From: Macrosoma leucophasiata
Lineage: Eukaryota; Arthropoda; Insecta; Lepidoptera; Hedylidae
Assembly: GCA_036365455.1 (NCBI GenBank)
Contig: JAWQUS010000008.1
Coordinates: 18,645,501-18,709,500, forward strand
Direction: 5' to 3'
Length of the DNA stretch: 64,000 bases
The stretch's first letter is position 1. Each line of letters starts with the position of its first letter. A program made the position numbers and the translations under genes. The notes below the pieces were generated by a model that was not told the DNA's origin, searched no databases, and was given only the letters and a program-made list of their open reading frames with translations. This document shows, one piece after another, positions 53,606-62,376 of this stretch.

Positions 53606-56506
53606 TTACATTTCATTATTATAATATCCAAACCCACATTCTTCACTCAGATGATTTTTTATTTGCCTCTGGAATTGGTGCAAGTTAAGGTGGAAGATGT
53701 CAATGTCTCTGTTAGAGACAAGAATTTTATTGTAGTGGCGACACATTCTTACTATGGGATTGAAATAGGAGATATTATTTTTAAACACTTGCAAGGTAAA
53801 TATATTAAAGTTACGATTCCGAGATCTAAATCTGGTATTTATATTTATTTGAGTAAGGAGCGATGGCGACTCTAAAGTAGAGTGTAATATCTTGTGAAGG
53901 AGGCTAAGATCATAATATATTCTGCGGTTTTCAAGGGAAACAACATGAAAATGTTCCAATCGTTCTTTGTAAGAATTCAGCCTGCGACCCATGCCACATC
54001 TGTAGCTAACAATTCTAAGCAACCGTTTCTGAATACTCTCAATTCTGTCACTGTGATTTTTATAGAACGGAGACCAGATGGAGGAATTAAATTCAAGTAT
54101 ACTGCGTATTAGCGTATAATAAAGATATATAAAACTTTTCGGTCTCTTAAAATGTATTGTGCTTCTTGAAATAAAACCTAGTAGCCTAGAGCTTCGTTCC
54201 ACGATACAATTATAATGACTGTGAAACGTAAGAGAATCATCAAAGATTATACCCAAATCCTTCACCGAATGATTTCGTTGAAGAGATTTATCATTTATTT
54301 TGTAATCGAAGATAATTTTTTGTTTTTTCTTAGTGAAGCTAATAATTAGACATTTGCTTACATTCAATTGCATTTTGTTTAGGTGACACCAGGCCGTTAA
54401 AGAATTTAAATCTCTTTGTAATTTAACTGCATCTTCATTACTGTCAACAACAGTAAAGATCTTTAGATCATCAGCGTAAAGAAGGCAAGGACAAGACAGG
54501 CAGTCAACTAGGTCATTGATAAAAAGCGCAAATAGCAAGGGCCCTAAATGACTGCCTTGTGGCACCCCAGATGGGATCGTCACTGGCTGAGAAAGATAGC
54601 CTTTCAATGCTACTAGTTGACTCCTGTAGTTTAAGTAAGAGTTGATCCACCGAAGTAAGCAACCGTGAATGCCTAATCCTTCAAGCTTTGCACAAAGTAT
54701 GACATGATTCACTTTATCAAATGCTTTGGCAAAGTCTGTATAGATGGAGTCTACTTGGCCTCTCCTAGCAAAAGCAGCGCATATATAATTTTTATATTCT
54801 AAAAGATTAGAAGTAGTAGACTTGTTAGCCACAAATCCGTGTTGTTCTGGCTTAAGATAGGACTTAAAGTGATTGTAAAGATCATCATACACGACACTTT
54901 CAAATAATTTGGAAAAGCAGGATAATATACTGATCGGCCTATAATTTTTACAGTTAGTCTTATCCCCAGATTTGAAAATAGGCACAACATGAGCAACTTT
55001 CCAAGCCGTTGGAAACTTGCCGCTGTGAATAGATTTATTGAATAAAATCTGTAGCGGCAGGCAAAGCTCTTTGCTACAGTTTTTAACAAATAGAGCCGGT
55101 ATACCGTCAGGACCAGGTCCTTTCGATTTATCCAACTTTCGTATTTTATTATTTATGCTAGATAAACTAATGAACACTCTACTGAGAGTATTGACCTGCG
55201 ACTTTAAAGGAACGAAAGAGTGAAAAGCGGTAGTGTCCTCTTCGAAAACAGACTTGAAATATTCAGAGAATAACTCACAGATGTCAAACGGATTAGAGGA
55301 TGAAATATTTTCATAATTCATAGTTGCAGGTATGGAGTCAGAGCCCTTCTTACTATTAATAAATCTCCAAAATGCGTTGATGTCACTATTTTCACCATCT
55401 AAGGAGTCTTCAGTAATAGAAACAAATTTTTTATAACACGTATCTATCATATCCTTACTTTTGGCCCTATAAAATGAAAATTGATCATAATCGCGGGGGT
55501 TGCCGAATTTTTTGTATAGCTTATGATATTTAATTTTTTTGTCAATACATCGTTTTAGAGCGGGACTAAACCAGATGGGGTATCCATCGTCTTTATGAGA
55601 TGAAAAAGGTGTATTATTCTTAATGATTTGCATTAGAGTTTCATAAAATTTTGCAACATCCATATCTATGTCATCAAATGATAGGTCGGAGTGCCAGTCA
55701 ATTTGTGATAATTCATACCTAACCAGTTCAAAATTACATTTATAGAAATTTAAACGTTTATTCGTACTAGTTTTCAGAGTTTTAGTATTTAACGTGTAGT
55801 TATAATCAAAATCAATTACGATCGATGGATGGTGATTGTCTAAACGGCTTAGAGGTTCTGCACCGTAGACTTGAACATCAAAAGTTGTTAGCACTAAATC
55901 AAGGATACGATTATTCATGTTTGCAATATGATTAAACTGACGAAGCTGACAAAGAGCCATTGTATCATGCAATAATATAGATTTATTGTCATGTGGCTGA
56001 CTGGCCATCATCACTGTTGTATTAAGTTCTTTAGACCAAGACAAACCGGGGGTATTAAAATCACCAATACATAAAAATTCTTCGTTGTCATTAGAATTTA
56101 AAATTACTTTGTGAACATTATCATAAAACAGATTTAGAAAACCTTGCGGAATGTCCGGGGGCAAATAACATAAACAAATATTAATAATTCTATTGTTTGT
56201 TTTACACGGCATTAACGTCAACCACAAATCTTCGATACAAGTTTCGCACGAGAAATTACGTACTACATTAATGTCTTTTTTCACAGCGATTAATATACCT
56301 CCACCATCGGTCTTAGCAATCGCTGTGGAAGAGCGATCACGTCGAAATATGTTATATCGTGAATCGAAAATTTCAGAATCGAAGACACCACTATTTAAAT
56401 TAGTCTCTGTGAGGCAAATAATATCGTAATTACAGGACAGTGAGTTTAGATAAATATCAGTAATTTTTGAGCGAATTCTATTTACATTCTGATAGAATAC
56501 TAGCAT
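53606..56506 (-). CDS. LINE-B ORF2: endonuclease and reverse transcriptase
   Basis: 966 residues, uninterrupted. The N-terminal AP-like endonuclease nicks target DNA: FYQNVNRIRSK (4-14), LTETNLN with catalytic Glu34, GGGILIAVKK (68-77), GDFNTPG with Asp149 and Asn151, and DNHHPSI with Asp223/His225-226. The reverse transcriptase follows with GPGPDGIPALF (463-473), VVPIFKSGDKTNCKNYRPIS, EQHGFVANKSTTSNLL, TDFAKAFDKVNH, SGVPQGSHLGPLLF and YADD (677-680, coded at 54467-54478). The C-terminal part (SIWSPFYKNHSDRIESIQKR) is typical of the CR1/Jockey group. No RNase H was seen. All catalytic residues look present, so the enzyme could be functional. Exact clade not resolved. Confidence 0.95.
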   Translation of the reverse strand: MLVFYQNVNRIRSKITDIYLNSLSCNYDIICLTETNLNSGVFDSEIFDSRYNIFRRDRSSTAIAKTDGGGILIAVKKDINVVRNFSCETCIEDLWLTLMPCKTNNRIINICLCYLPPDIPQGFLNLFYDNVHKVILNSNDNEEFLCIGDFNTPGLSWSKELNTTVMMASQPHDNKSILLHDTMALCQLRQFNHIANMNNRILDLVLTTFDVQVYGAEPLSRLDNHHPSIVIDFDYNYTLNTKTLKTSTNKRLNFYKCNFELVRYELSQIDWHSDLSFDDIDMDVAKFYETLMQIIKNNTPFSSHKDDGYPIWFSPALKRCIDKKIKYHKLYKKFGNPRDYDQFSFYRAKSKDMIDTCYKKFVSITEDSLDGENSDINAFWRFINSKKGSDSIPATMNYENISSSNPFDICELFSEYFKSVFEEDTTAFHSFVPLKSQVNTLSRVFISLSSINNKIRKLDKSKGPGPDGIPALFVKNCSKELCLPLQILFNKSIHSGKFPTAWKVAHVVPIFKSGDKTNCKNYRPISILSCFSKLFESVVYDDLYNHFKSYLKPEQHGFVANKSTTSNLLEYKNYICAAFARRGQVDSIYTDFAKAFDKVNHVILCAKLEGLGIHGCLLRWINSYLNYRSQLVALKGYLSQPVTIPSGVPQGSHLGPLLFALFINDLVDCLSCPCLLYADDLKIFTVVDSNEDAVKLQRDLNSLTAWCHLNKMQLNVSKCLIISFTKKKQKIIFDYKINDKSLQRNHSVKDLGIIFDDSLTFHSHYNCIVERSSRLLGFISRSTIHFKRPKSFIYLYYTLIRSILEFNSSIWSPFYKNHSDRIESIQKRLLRIVSYRCGMGRRLNSYKERLEHFHVVSLENRRIYYDLSLLHKILHSTLESPSLLTQININTRFRSRNRNFNIFTLQVFKNNISYFNPIVRMCRHYNKILVSNRDIDIFHLNLHQFQRQIKNHLSEECGFGYYNNEM

Positions 56507-56589
56507 TTTTGATTAACAAAAAGTGTATAAAATAATGATTATAACATAAATAACTTAATTAACTACCAACTACTACAATTAACGCGGAA

Positions 56590-57741
56590 CTAAGACAATG
56601 TTTTTAATGTTTCCAAATTTTTTACATAAATACTACCACTACCGTCGTCTTTCCGCAAGTACACTCTACCATATTTCGCCCACACATATTTGTATTGTTT
56701 CTCTCTCGAAAACTTCCGCGCAGCAGCGTGCAGCTGCTTGCATTCAGGAGATAAGTGTTCTAAGACATAAATTTTACGGCTTTCTCCACTCATACCAAAA
56801 TGACGAGAGTTAAGAGTATCTTTCGAATGGACCCTGTTAAATTTTTGTACGGCTGATAGAACGGCATCTTTCATACGAGGGGAAGCTAAAGTGACAAGAA
56901 TATTCCGAGGTCGTTTGGAAGTGCTGTCCATTTTAGCAACTCGCCGGCATGCATGTATGGTGATGTCTTCAATAGGCATGTTCACCAGATCACAAAGTTT
57001 TTTAAACAAGGCCGTCACGTTCTCATTCTTGCTCTCTGGCATGGCTTGGATCTCTATATTGTAACTGCGGGTATTTTTTTCTATAGAGGTCAAACGGCTG
57101 GTTAATCCACGAACGTGTTCATTTAGGCGCCCACACTCGGCTGACAATTCATTAATAGTGACGTTTTTTTGCTCAATTTGAGATTGCAAGTCATCCTGTT
57201 TCGAACTCAAGTAGTCGGTGGTATGTGTAAAATCATCCTTAAGTTCCTTCACCACTGTCACCATCTCAGAACGCACCCACCCCTTCACATCTTCTTTCAT
57301 CACCGCGCGAAATTCCTTCATCATAATAGAAAAGGAGGAGTTTAATTTCTGATCGAGTAAAGTGCTTATTTTCTCCAATGTTATACCGCTGCAACCAGAG
57401 TGATAAGGCACTGGCTCCGATAAGTCAGCGACAGTGGTAATAGAGCTGTCGACGTCGAAGGACATATTCATAGATTCCTCGTTCGAAGGTACCTGATGCT
57501 GTCGAACAGGCGTGTTGGTGTTATTTCTAGCTCTGCGTGATATGTTTGTGCAGGACGGACATAACCAGCTATCCTTAAATCTTGGGCTTAAATTTGAGAA
57601 TTGAGCATCATGTATGTTAAGGCAATTGCTATGAAATAGTTCCTTGCACGCCTGACATCGCATAAAATTATCGTTGACTATATGTTGTATGCAAGCTTTA
57701 CATTGCTTCATTATTGCTGTTTCAATTAATGCTATTCTCAA
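56590..57741 (-). CDS. LINE-B ORF1: PHD-finger nucleic-acid-binding protein
   Basis: 383 residues; the likely start is Met11 (57709-57711), just before KQCKACIQH. Residues 14-64 form a C4HC3 PHD-type zinc finger: C14, C17, C29, C32, H37, C40, C61, C64. A Ser/Asn-rich linker follows, then a predicted coiled coil (about 170-215, with SQIEQKNVTINELSAECGRL). The C-terminal domain contains IEIQAMPESKNENVTALFKK and RPRNILVTLASPRMKDAVLS, resembling the baculovirus FP-protein-like/L1 ORF1-type fold found in many insect LINE ORF1s. Its role would be to coat the element RNA and assist strand exchange. A PHD finger in ORF1 is a CR1-clade trait. Confidence 0.88.
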   Translation of the reverse strand: MRIALIETAIMKQCKACIQHIVNDNFMRCQACKELFHSNCLNIHDAQFSNLSPRFKDSWLCPSCTNISRRARNNTNTPVRQHQVPSNEESMNMSFDVDSSITTVADLSEPVPYHSGCSGITLEKISTLLDQKLNSSFSIMMKEFRAVMKEDVKGWVRSEMVTVVKELKDDFTHTTDYLSSKQDDLQSQIEQKNVTINELSAECGRLNEHVRGLTSRLTSIEKNTRSYNIEIQAMPESKNENVTALFKKLCDLVNMPIEDITIHACRRVAKMDSTSKRPRNILVTLASPRMKDAVLSAVQKFNRVHSKDTLNSRHFGMSGESRKIYVLEHLSPECKQLHAAARKFSREKQYKYVWAKYGRVYLRKDDGSGSIYVKNLETLKTLS

Positions 57742-57767
57742 TACTGCTAGCGACCTCTAAGGTATTA

Positions 57768-58290
57768 TGATACAACTGTATCGGTAATCGTAATGAGGTG
57801 CAGATGACTAGTGTGTTGTGTTCAAAGTTTCAGAAGAAAGTTCCAGCAAAGTCCAGTAGATGGCGTTGTTAGCAATACAAATACCGGGTAAATTTGTTGT
57901 TTAAATCACTTTTATGGTACCGATTAATGTCTATGATGATCTATTATTTATGCAAAATAACCAAAAACCCGATTATTGCACAGCAATGTCACAATTCCCT
58001 GATTATAGGAATTAATAATGTTCTTACGCTGTTTGCGAATATAGCGCCATCTAGTGTAATAAGCTAAATTTATATCGATTATCGGTATGTCCGTATACGT
58101 GCAGACAACGAGAAGTGTAGCATATAAGATTAGAAAAAAAGTTCAGGCAAGTTCTAATAGACGGCACTGCTCAGCGATAAGAATGACGAGCAGATTTGAA
58201 GAAGCAAACGGCCGAATTATAATTTTGTAACTTCACTTGAATCCGATTATTGCACAAAAATGTCACAGTCCACGAGTATCACAACACAGG
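57768..58290 (-). repeat. LINE-B 5' UTR: two imperfect tandem repeats
   Basis: Unit 1 (57768-58020) and unit 2 (58075-58290) share, in order, TATCGGTA, GTGCAGA, AGTTCCAGCAAAGTCCAGTA / AGTTCAGGCAAGTTCTAATA, GA(T/C)GGC, CCGATTATTGCACA and AATGTCACA. Spacing between matches is 274-301 bp. Repeated 5' UTR monomers are known promoter modules in some LINEs, so these may be LINE-B promoter units. Confidence 0.75.
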
Positions 58291-58319
58291 GTAACGTCAA
58301 TATTGATGTCTTCACGCTT

Positions 58320-59240
58320 CTTTTTTAAAAAAACAACAAAAAAAATAAATAAATAGATTTTACAGTTTTGGTCACAGTATTAGATATCGTAATTATCACT
58401 GTTTACTCACTATGTCACTGAAATTGTTTATTTACACATTTGTAGCTATACTAGAATTACACTTTAAGAATATTTTTACTACTGATATTCCGATATTTAT
58501 ATTTTATTAACATTAAAATTTCGGAGCTACTAATTAGTCAATGATTACATTATAAGCGCCCTCTAGCGAAAAAGATTAATTGAATAGATACTGTATTAGT
58601 CTAAATAGCTCTCTAATTACCGATACAATTTTTTGGAATTTATTATTGATATAGTATGCTAGTTTTAAAAGGTATATGCTATCCCAAACTTTTCGTAGAT
58701 CTACCGAAGAGAAAATATTCTACCACAGGTGCCTACATTGTTTGTTATATAGAAGTTTAGGCAGCATCTTCGATGAAAGCGCCCATTCGGCTTGAATTTT
58801 CCCGACACCTCCAACATTTATCGTTATATTCCAACTAATTTACACAACACTTTAGCAAATTATATACACAAATCTTCCCCAAGAATCATTCTATCTATTA
58901 GTGGAAACTACATGAAAATCCGTGAAGTAGTCTTTGAGTTTATCGCGAGTATTATATTGACAGACAGACGCGGCGGGGGACCTTGTTTCATAATAAGTAT
59001 AGAAGTGAAACAAGCTTACAATTTTCATTGGTCGTGTAGCGTGAAATGATGATTTTCACATGAAAATACGTACATAAATAAAAAAACAAAACTAAAACCT
59101 TGTAAGTCTACACAATTTTCGAGGGTTTCCCTCAATTTCTTCACAAAATTATATACATACTTGGAACTAGGCACTGTGCCCACTTCCAAATTGGTCGCAT
59201 TGCCACCAAGTTCCAAACGACATAAGAATTTTTAAAATAG
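58320..59240. other. AT-rich intron DNA
   Basis: TAAGCGCCCTCTAGCGAAAA near 58553 echoes TATAGCGCCATCTAGTGTAA at 58030 and may be a further 5' LINE-B relic. No gene. The open frame at 58792-59049 has no motif. Confidence 0.4.
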
Positions 59241-59244
59241 GTCC

Positions 59245-59475
59245 ACATAACATCACGCCTGTACTTGCTGACGGGCTAGGTAAGTAAACACATGCATTGA
59301 GGCACACATACTACAAACATCCACGAATTGTAATTAACGTGTAGTCCCATGTAACAGATGGCGAGCATATTGACATTCTACAGCGATTAAGTATTGAAGG
59401 GAAGCAAGGGATCGAATCCACGATCCCCGCGTAGAGTAGGGATTTACTATTATTAGGTTACTGAAGTAGCTTTAT
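59245..59475 (-). mobile_element. tRNA-derived SINE, family S2, decayed reverse copy
   Basis: CATCACGCCTGTACTTGCTG, CATCCACGAATTGTAATTAA, CATGTAACAGATGGCGAGCA and GGATCGAATCCACGATCCCC follow S2 order in complement. The head ends GGTTACTGAAGTAGC. Confidence 0.6.
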
Positions 59476-59644
59476 GATTATTATAATATTTAAAGTTGTT
59501 GTCTATGATAATAGCCCAGATTTAGGTATCTGTCTAACTATGAGGCCGCTCCAGCCGCTCCTATGGTCAAATCGTCCGTCCAGTCCAACGTACCTATATG
59601 ATGGACTAGACGGTAGCTTTAGGTGCGGAACTATAAGAATTTAA

Positions 59645-59820
59645 AGGAATTATTCAAAAGCAGGTAGAAAAGCTTGCCCTCAGACGGGGATCAAACCTAC
59701 GACATCTGGATAACTAGCCCAGCGGCTTTACCACAAAGCTCCATCGAAAGTAATTTTTTTCTGCCCATTTATTTTAAATTCACTCAAATGTGCTATTGCG
59801 AAAAATACAATATAACAACT
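59645..59820 (-). mobile_element. tRNA-bearing element, diverged copy near the scrt acceptor
   Basis: The complement of 59660-59760 reads ATGGAGCTTTGTGGTAAAGC, CGCTGGGCTAGTTATCCAGA and GGTTTGATCCCCGTCTGAGG: A box, the same nine-base loop type (GCTAGTTAT between CTGG and CCAG), and B box. The adjacent ATTTATTTTAAATTCACTCA, TGTGCTATTGCGAAAAATAC is a diverged tail. It lies about 150 bp upstream of the scrt acceptor. Confidence 0.6.
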
Positions 59821-59970
59821 GTAGGAATGTTATTGCAGCAAGGCGTAACAAAGTACAATATTTTGTATAATTTTACTTTTAGCAAAAGTAAAGGCTGGAC
59901 TATTGGAGATCCAAAATCTACGTAAAAACGTATTAGTTTTGGAGTTATGTTGTTTGTTTATTGTTGACAG

Positions 59971-61070
59971 AGTCGCGGCCTGTTGAATATGCTGAGTTAT
60001 CGAGTCGTCCGTTCGCAGAGCGGTCTGCGGCGGACACAGAGGCGGCGCACGAGCTTCTGTCGCTGGCGCATAGCGTGCCTCCGCTGCCGCCCGCCGCCGT
60101 CCTCACTGTGCTGCACACGCCCGAACCGCCGCTCCAACCGCCCCCTGCTCCACCCCCGCCCCCACCCATCCTACCCATTTACACCTACTCCATACAACCG
60201 ACAAACATTTACATTATAACCGAGGAACCACCGGAACCCCTCTACCACGCAGTACACGCGTTCACCCCCTTTCCCGCCGAATATGCTGCGATCGAGCCCA
60301 ACGTCAACTACATCACCTATCAATCGACCGCCGAACCTCCACTGGAGTATCGGTCAACAGTCTTGCAACCTCTGCCGGATCCGATCGTATTACCGGAACC
60401 CCTAAGTGAACCTGAGACCGCGCCGTTACCTGAACCCGAGGTCCAAGTAGAACATGTGCGTGTAATCGAACACACTTCTAAAACCGAAATATCGGTCCAA
60501 ACTGATCCTATCTCCGATTCAACTTGCGAATCGGATCCCGAGCCGGCTTCTCCCGTTCAGTCTCCAGTTAAGGGCTCGATCGTTCGGTTGCCGACGACGC
60601 CAAAAGAAAAGCCGGCGAAATATGATTGCAACGAATGCGGGAAACAGTACGCGACGTCCTCTAATCTGTCGCGACATAAGCAAACCCATCGCAGTCTTGA
60701 TTCTTTGGCAGCCAGGAGGTGTCCGGAGTGTGGCAAGGTGTACGTGTCAATGCCAGCGCTCGCTATGCACGTGCTTACGCACAGAATGGGTCACATTTGT
60801 CGAGTGTGCGGAAAACAGTTCTCTCGGCCGTGGCTGCTGCGCGGCCATCTTCGTTCGCATACGGGTGAGAGGCCTTACAATTGTGAATCTTGCGGTAAAG
60901 CGTTCGCGGATCGTTCCAATTTACGTGCGCATCTACAAACTCACTCCACTGACAAAAAATATGAGTGTTCGCGTTGTCACAAGACGTTTGCTCTTAAAAG
61001 CTACCTAACCAAACACCAGGAGGCCACGTGCGTGAGGAGCGAGGCCGGCAGCGGAAGCGGCGGCGAGTAA
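59971..61070 (+). CDS. scrt: Scratch, exon with five C2H2-type zinc fingers
   Basis: It continues codon 44 after the acceptor TTGTTGACAG (59970) and ends at TAA 61068-61070, giving residues 44-409. Residues 44-250 are Pro/Glu-rich (EAAHELLSLAHSVPPLPPAA near 67-86; a run of 11 consecutive prolines and alanines near 100). Five fingers follow, Cys/Cys/His/His positions: ZF1 263/266/279/283 (YATSSNLSRHKQTHRSLDS), ZF2 294/297/310/314 (YVSMPALAMH), ZF3 320/323/336/340 (FSRPWLLRGHLRSHTGE), ZF4 348/351/364/368 (FADRSNLRAHLQTH), ZF5 376/379/392/397 with a final Cys (FALKSYLTKH). The finger sequences and number are diagnostic of Scratch within the Snail superfamily, which binds E-boxes (CAGGTG) in the nucleus. 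No clear CtBP motif (PxDLS) was seen. No upstream ATG is needed because it is an internal exon. Confidence 0.96.
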
Positions 61071-61187
61071 AACCCTACCGTCGATAAGTCATTGCAACGA
61101 AAGATTTCTCTATGAACTTCTATACATCTTTATATTCAAACAAAACGTTTTGTAACGGTGCTGCTCGTAACGGTGGCAGCAAATGAA

Positions 61188-61193
61188 AATAAA
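61188..61193 (+). terminator. Poly(A) signal of scrt
   Basis: AATAAA occurs 118 nt after the stop, followed by AGCAATAATGATGTACCTTT. It is the first canonical signal downstream of the zinc-finger exon, implying a short 3' UTR. Later signals may be used. Confidence 0.6.
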
Positions 61194-61494
61194 GCAATAA
61201 TGATGTACCTTTAATAGCGTTTATGGCTCTTTCCGTAAAAAATAGATAGTTTAAGTATTTTTTCAATTATTAGTCTCGGATTGGCGTAATCATGTCAATT
61301 TATGGCAAGAGCCTAGAATGTTATAGTGTAAGTTTTGATATTAAGTAGTCGTAATAGAATAAGCGAAAACGGCACGAACGAGAAAGTGTCAACTTAGCTG
61401 GTAGTTACGGTGATACGTAGAGACTTAATGAAACCGTCGAGCTGTGGTACAAAGAGAGCAATAAAGTAAAGAGTAGAAGACAGCGTAGATGCAT

Positions 61495-61640
61495 GAGTAG
61501 TGTGCGACGCGACGCCGGCGTAGCCACGTAGCGACGAAGCGACGTAGCGACGCGACGTGGCGTCGTAGCGGCTTAGCGACCGGCAACCTAGCCACTGGCC
61601 GAGCTCGGCGCCGCGGAAGGACCAAACTGTTGCCCGCGCG
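61495..61640. repeat. CpG-rich CGACG-type low-complexity segment
   Basis: GCGACGCGACGCCGGCGTAG, TAGCGACGAAGCGACGTAGC and GACGCGACGTGGCGTCGTAG are imperfect repeats of (T/A)AGCGACG. Overlapping Arg-rich frames on the minus strand are compositional. Possibly a small regulatory island downstream of scrt. Confidence 0.6.
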
Positions 61641-61689
61641 CCGTCTCCCTTTTGATTTTCTCGCATCCATAGATCACTTTACACGCAAA

Positions 61690-62265
61690 CTTAGGTGGAA
61701 TGCTTTTGCTATTTATTTATTCGTACGAGTATATAAATTTCCCAAATTAAATCTATATCAAATTTTAATTTAACATCTTTTATATTTACTGTTAAAATTC
61801 AATAAAATAAAATTTTTAAATACTTATATAAAACACAATACATATTTTTATTCCTTTAAATTATAATCGTAATATTTTTAAATTTAGAATCAGTTTTTTT
61901 TTAATTAAAAAGAACGATGGTGAGCTAGTTATTAGCACTACGATGAAAATTTGATCACATATCTATTGTGTGTTACAATTAGGTATTATTTAGCAATAAA
62001 GTTATTTAAGTTTACAACTAATCCGTTTGTAATTTTTTCTTGCGGCAATAAAAGCATATAAATAAAATCACAGCACGCTGTGTTAATAAACGTGATATAA
62101 AACAGACATCATATTTAAACTAACTTAATTGATAAATTAGTCTATCAAAATACACAAATCAAACAAGAAAATAGTCCCTGAAGGGTCACGTGACCAGTAA
62201 ACACATACATCCACGCGCAGTAGCCTTTTTCGGTATACCTACCAACTATATGAACATGATGTTAA
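61690..62265. other. AT-rich DNA
   Basis: No gene or repeat recognised. Confidence 0.4.
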
Positions 62266-62267
62266 CA

Positions 62268-62376
62268 TAAACGGCCAAAACGTAACCGGCGGATCGTGGG
62301 TGTTTGCATGTATGCTTGAATGCATGTATTTACCTCTGCCTATCCCTTCGGGGATTACAAGCGTGAAGTTACGTTT
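62268..62376 (+). mobile_element. tRNA-derived SINE, family S2, 3' fragment
   Basis: GGCCAAAACGTAACCGGCGG, GGGTGTTTGCATGTATGCTT, TTTACCTCTGCCTATCCCTT and CGGGGATTACAAGCGTGAAG match the S2 end; the tRNA head is missing. Confidence 0.75.

Larger units (their letters stand above)
53259..58310 (-). mobile_element. LINE-B: near-complete CR1/Jockey-type non-LTR retrotransposon
   Basis: On the minus strand: 5' region with imperfect tandem repeats (58310-57768), ORF1 (57741-56590), an 83-bp gap, ORF2 (56506-53606), a 3' UTR of about 300 bp, and a (TAAA)n tail (53297-53259). Both ORFs are open end to end, unusual for a LINE in a random intron. It lies antisense within the scrt intron. The 5' boundary is a judgement from the last 5' repeat and may extend further. 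A flanking duplication was not identified. Confidence 0.92.
37729..59970 (+). other. scrt intron (22,242 bp)
   Basis: Bounded by CAG|GTAGGT at 37729 and TTGTTGACAG at 59970, joining codon 44 as G|AG (Glu). It contains the repeats listed below, including an uninterrupted LINE in antisense. Small unseen coding exons cannot be excluded, but the direct join is in phase and gives a plausible 409-residue protein. Confidence 0.8.

Noticed and set aside
54799..55089. Small minus-strand frame inside LINE-B ORF2
   Set aside because: It is an out-of-frame shadow of the reverse transcriptase.
59961..59970. Translation start just before the scrt finger exon
   Set aside because: The upstream bases are a polypyrimidine tract and splice acceptor (TTGTTGACAG). 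The SNAG exon provides the start and matches in phase.
60622..61008. 128-residue frame overlapping the scrt zinc fingers
   Set aside because: It is a shadow of the finger-coding frame; the fingers are unmistakable in the other frame.
61394..61670. Arg-rich minus-strand frames downstream of scrt
   Set aside because: They arise from CGACG-type low-complexity DNA; two overlapping frames look alike and no domain is present.
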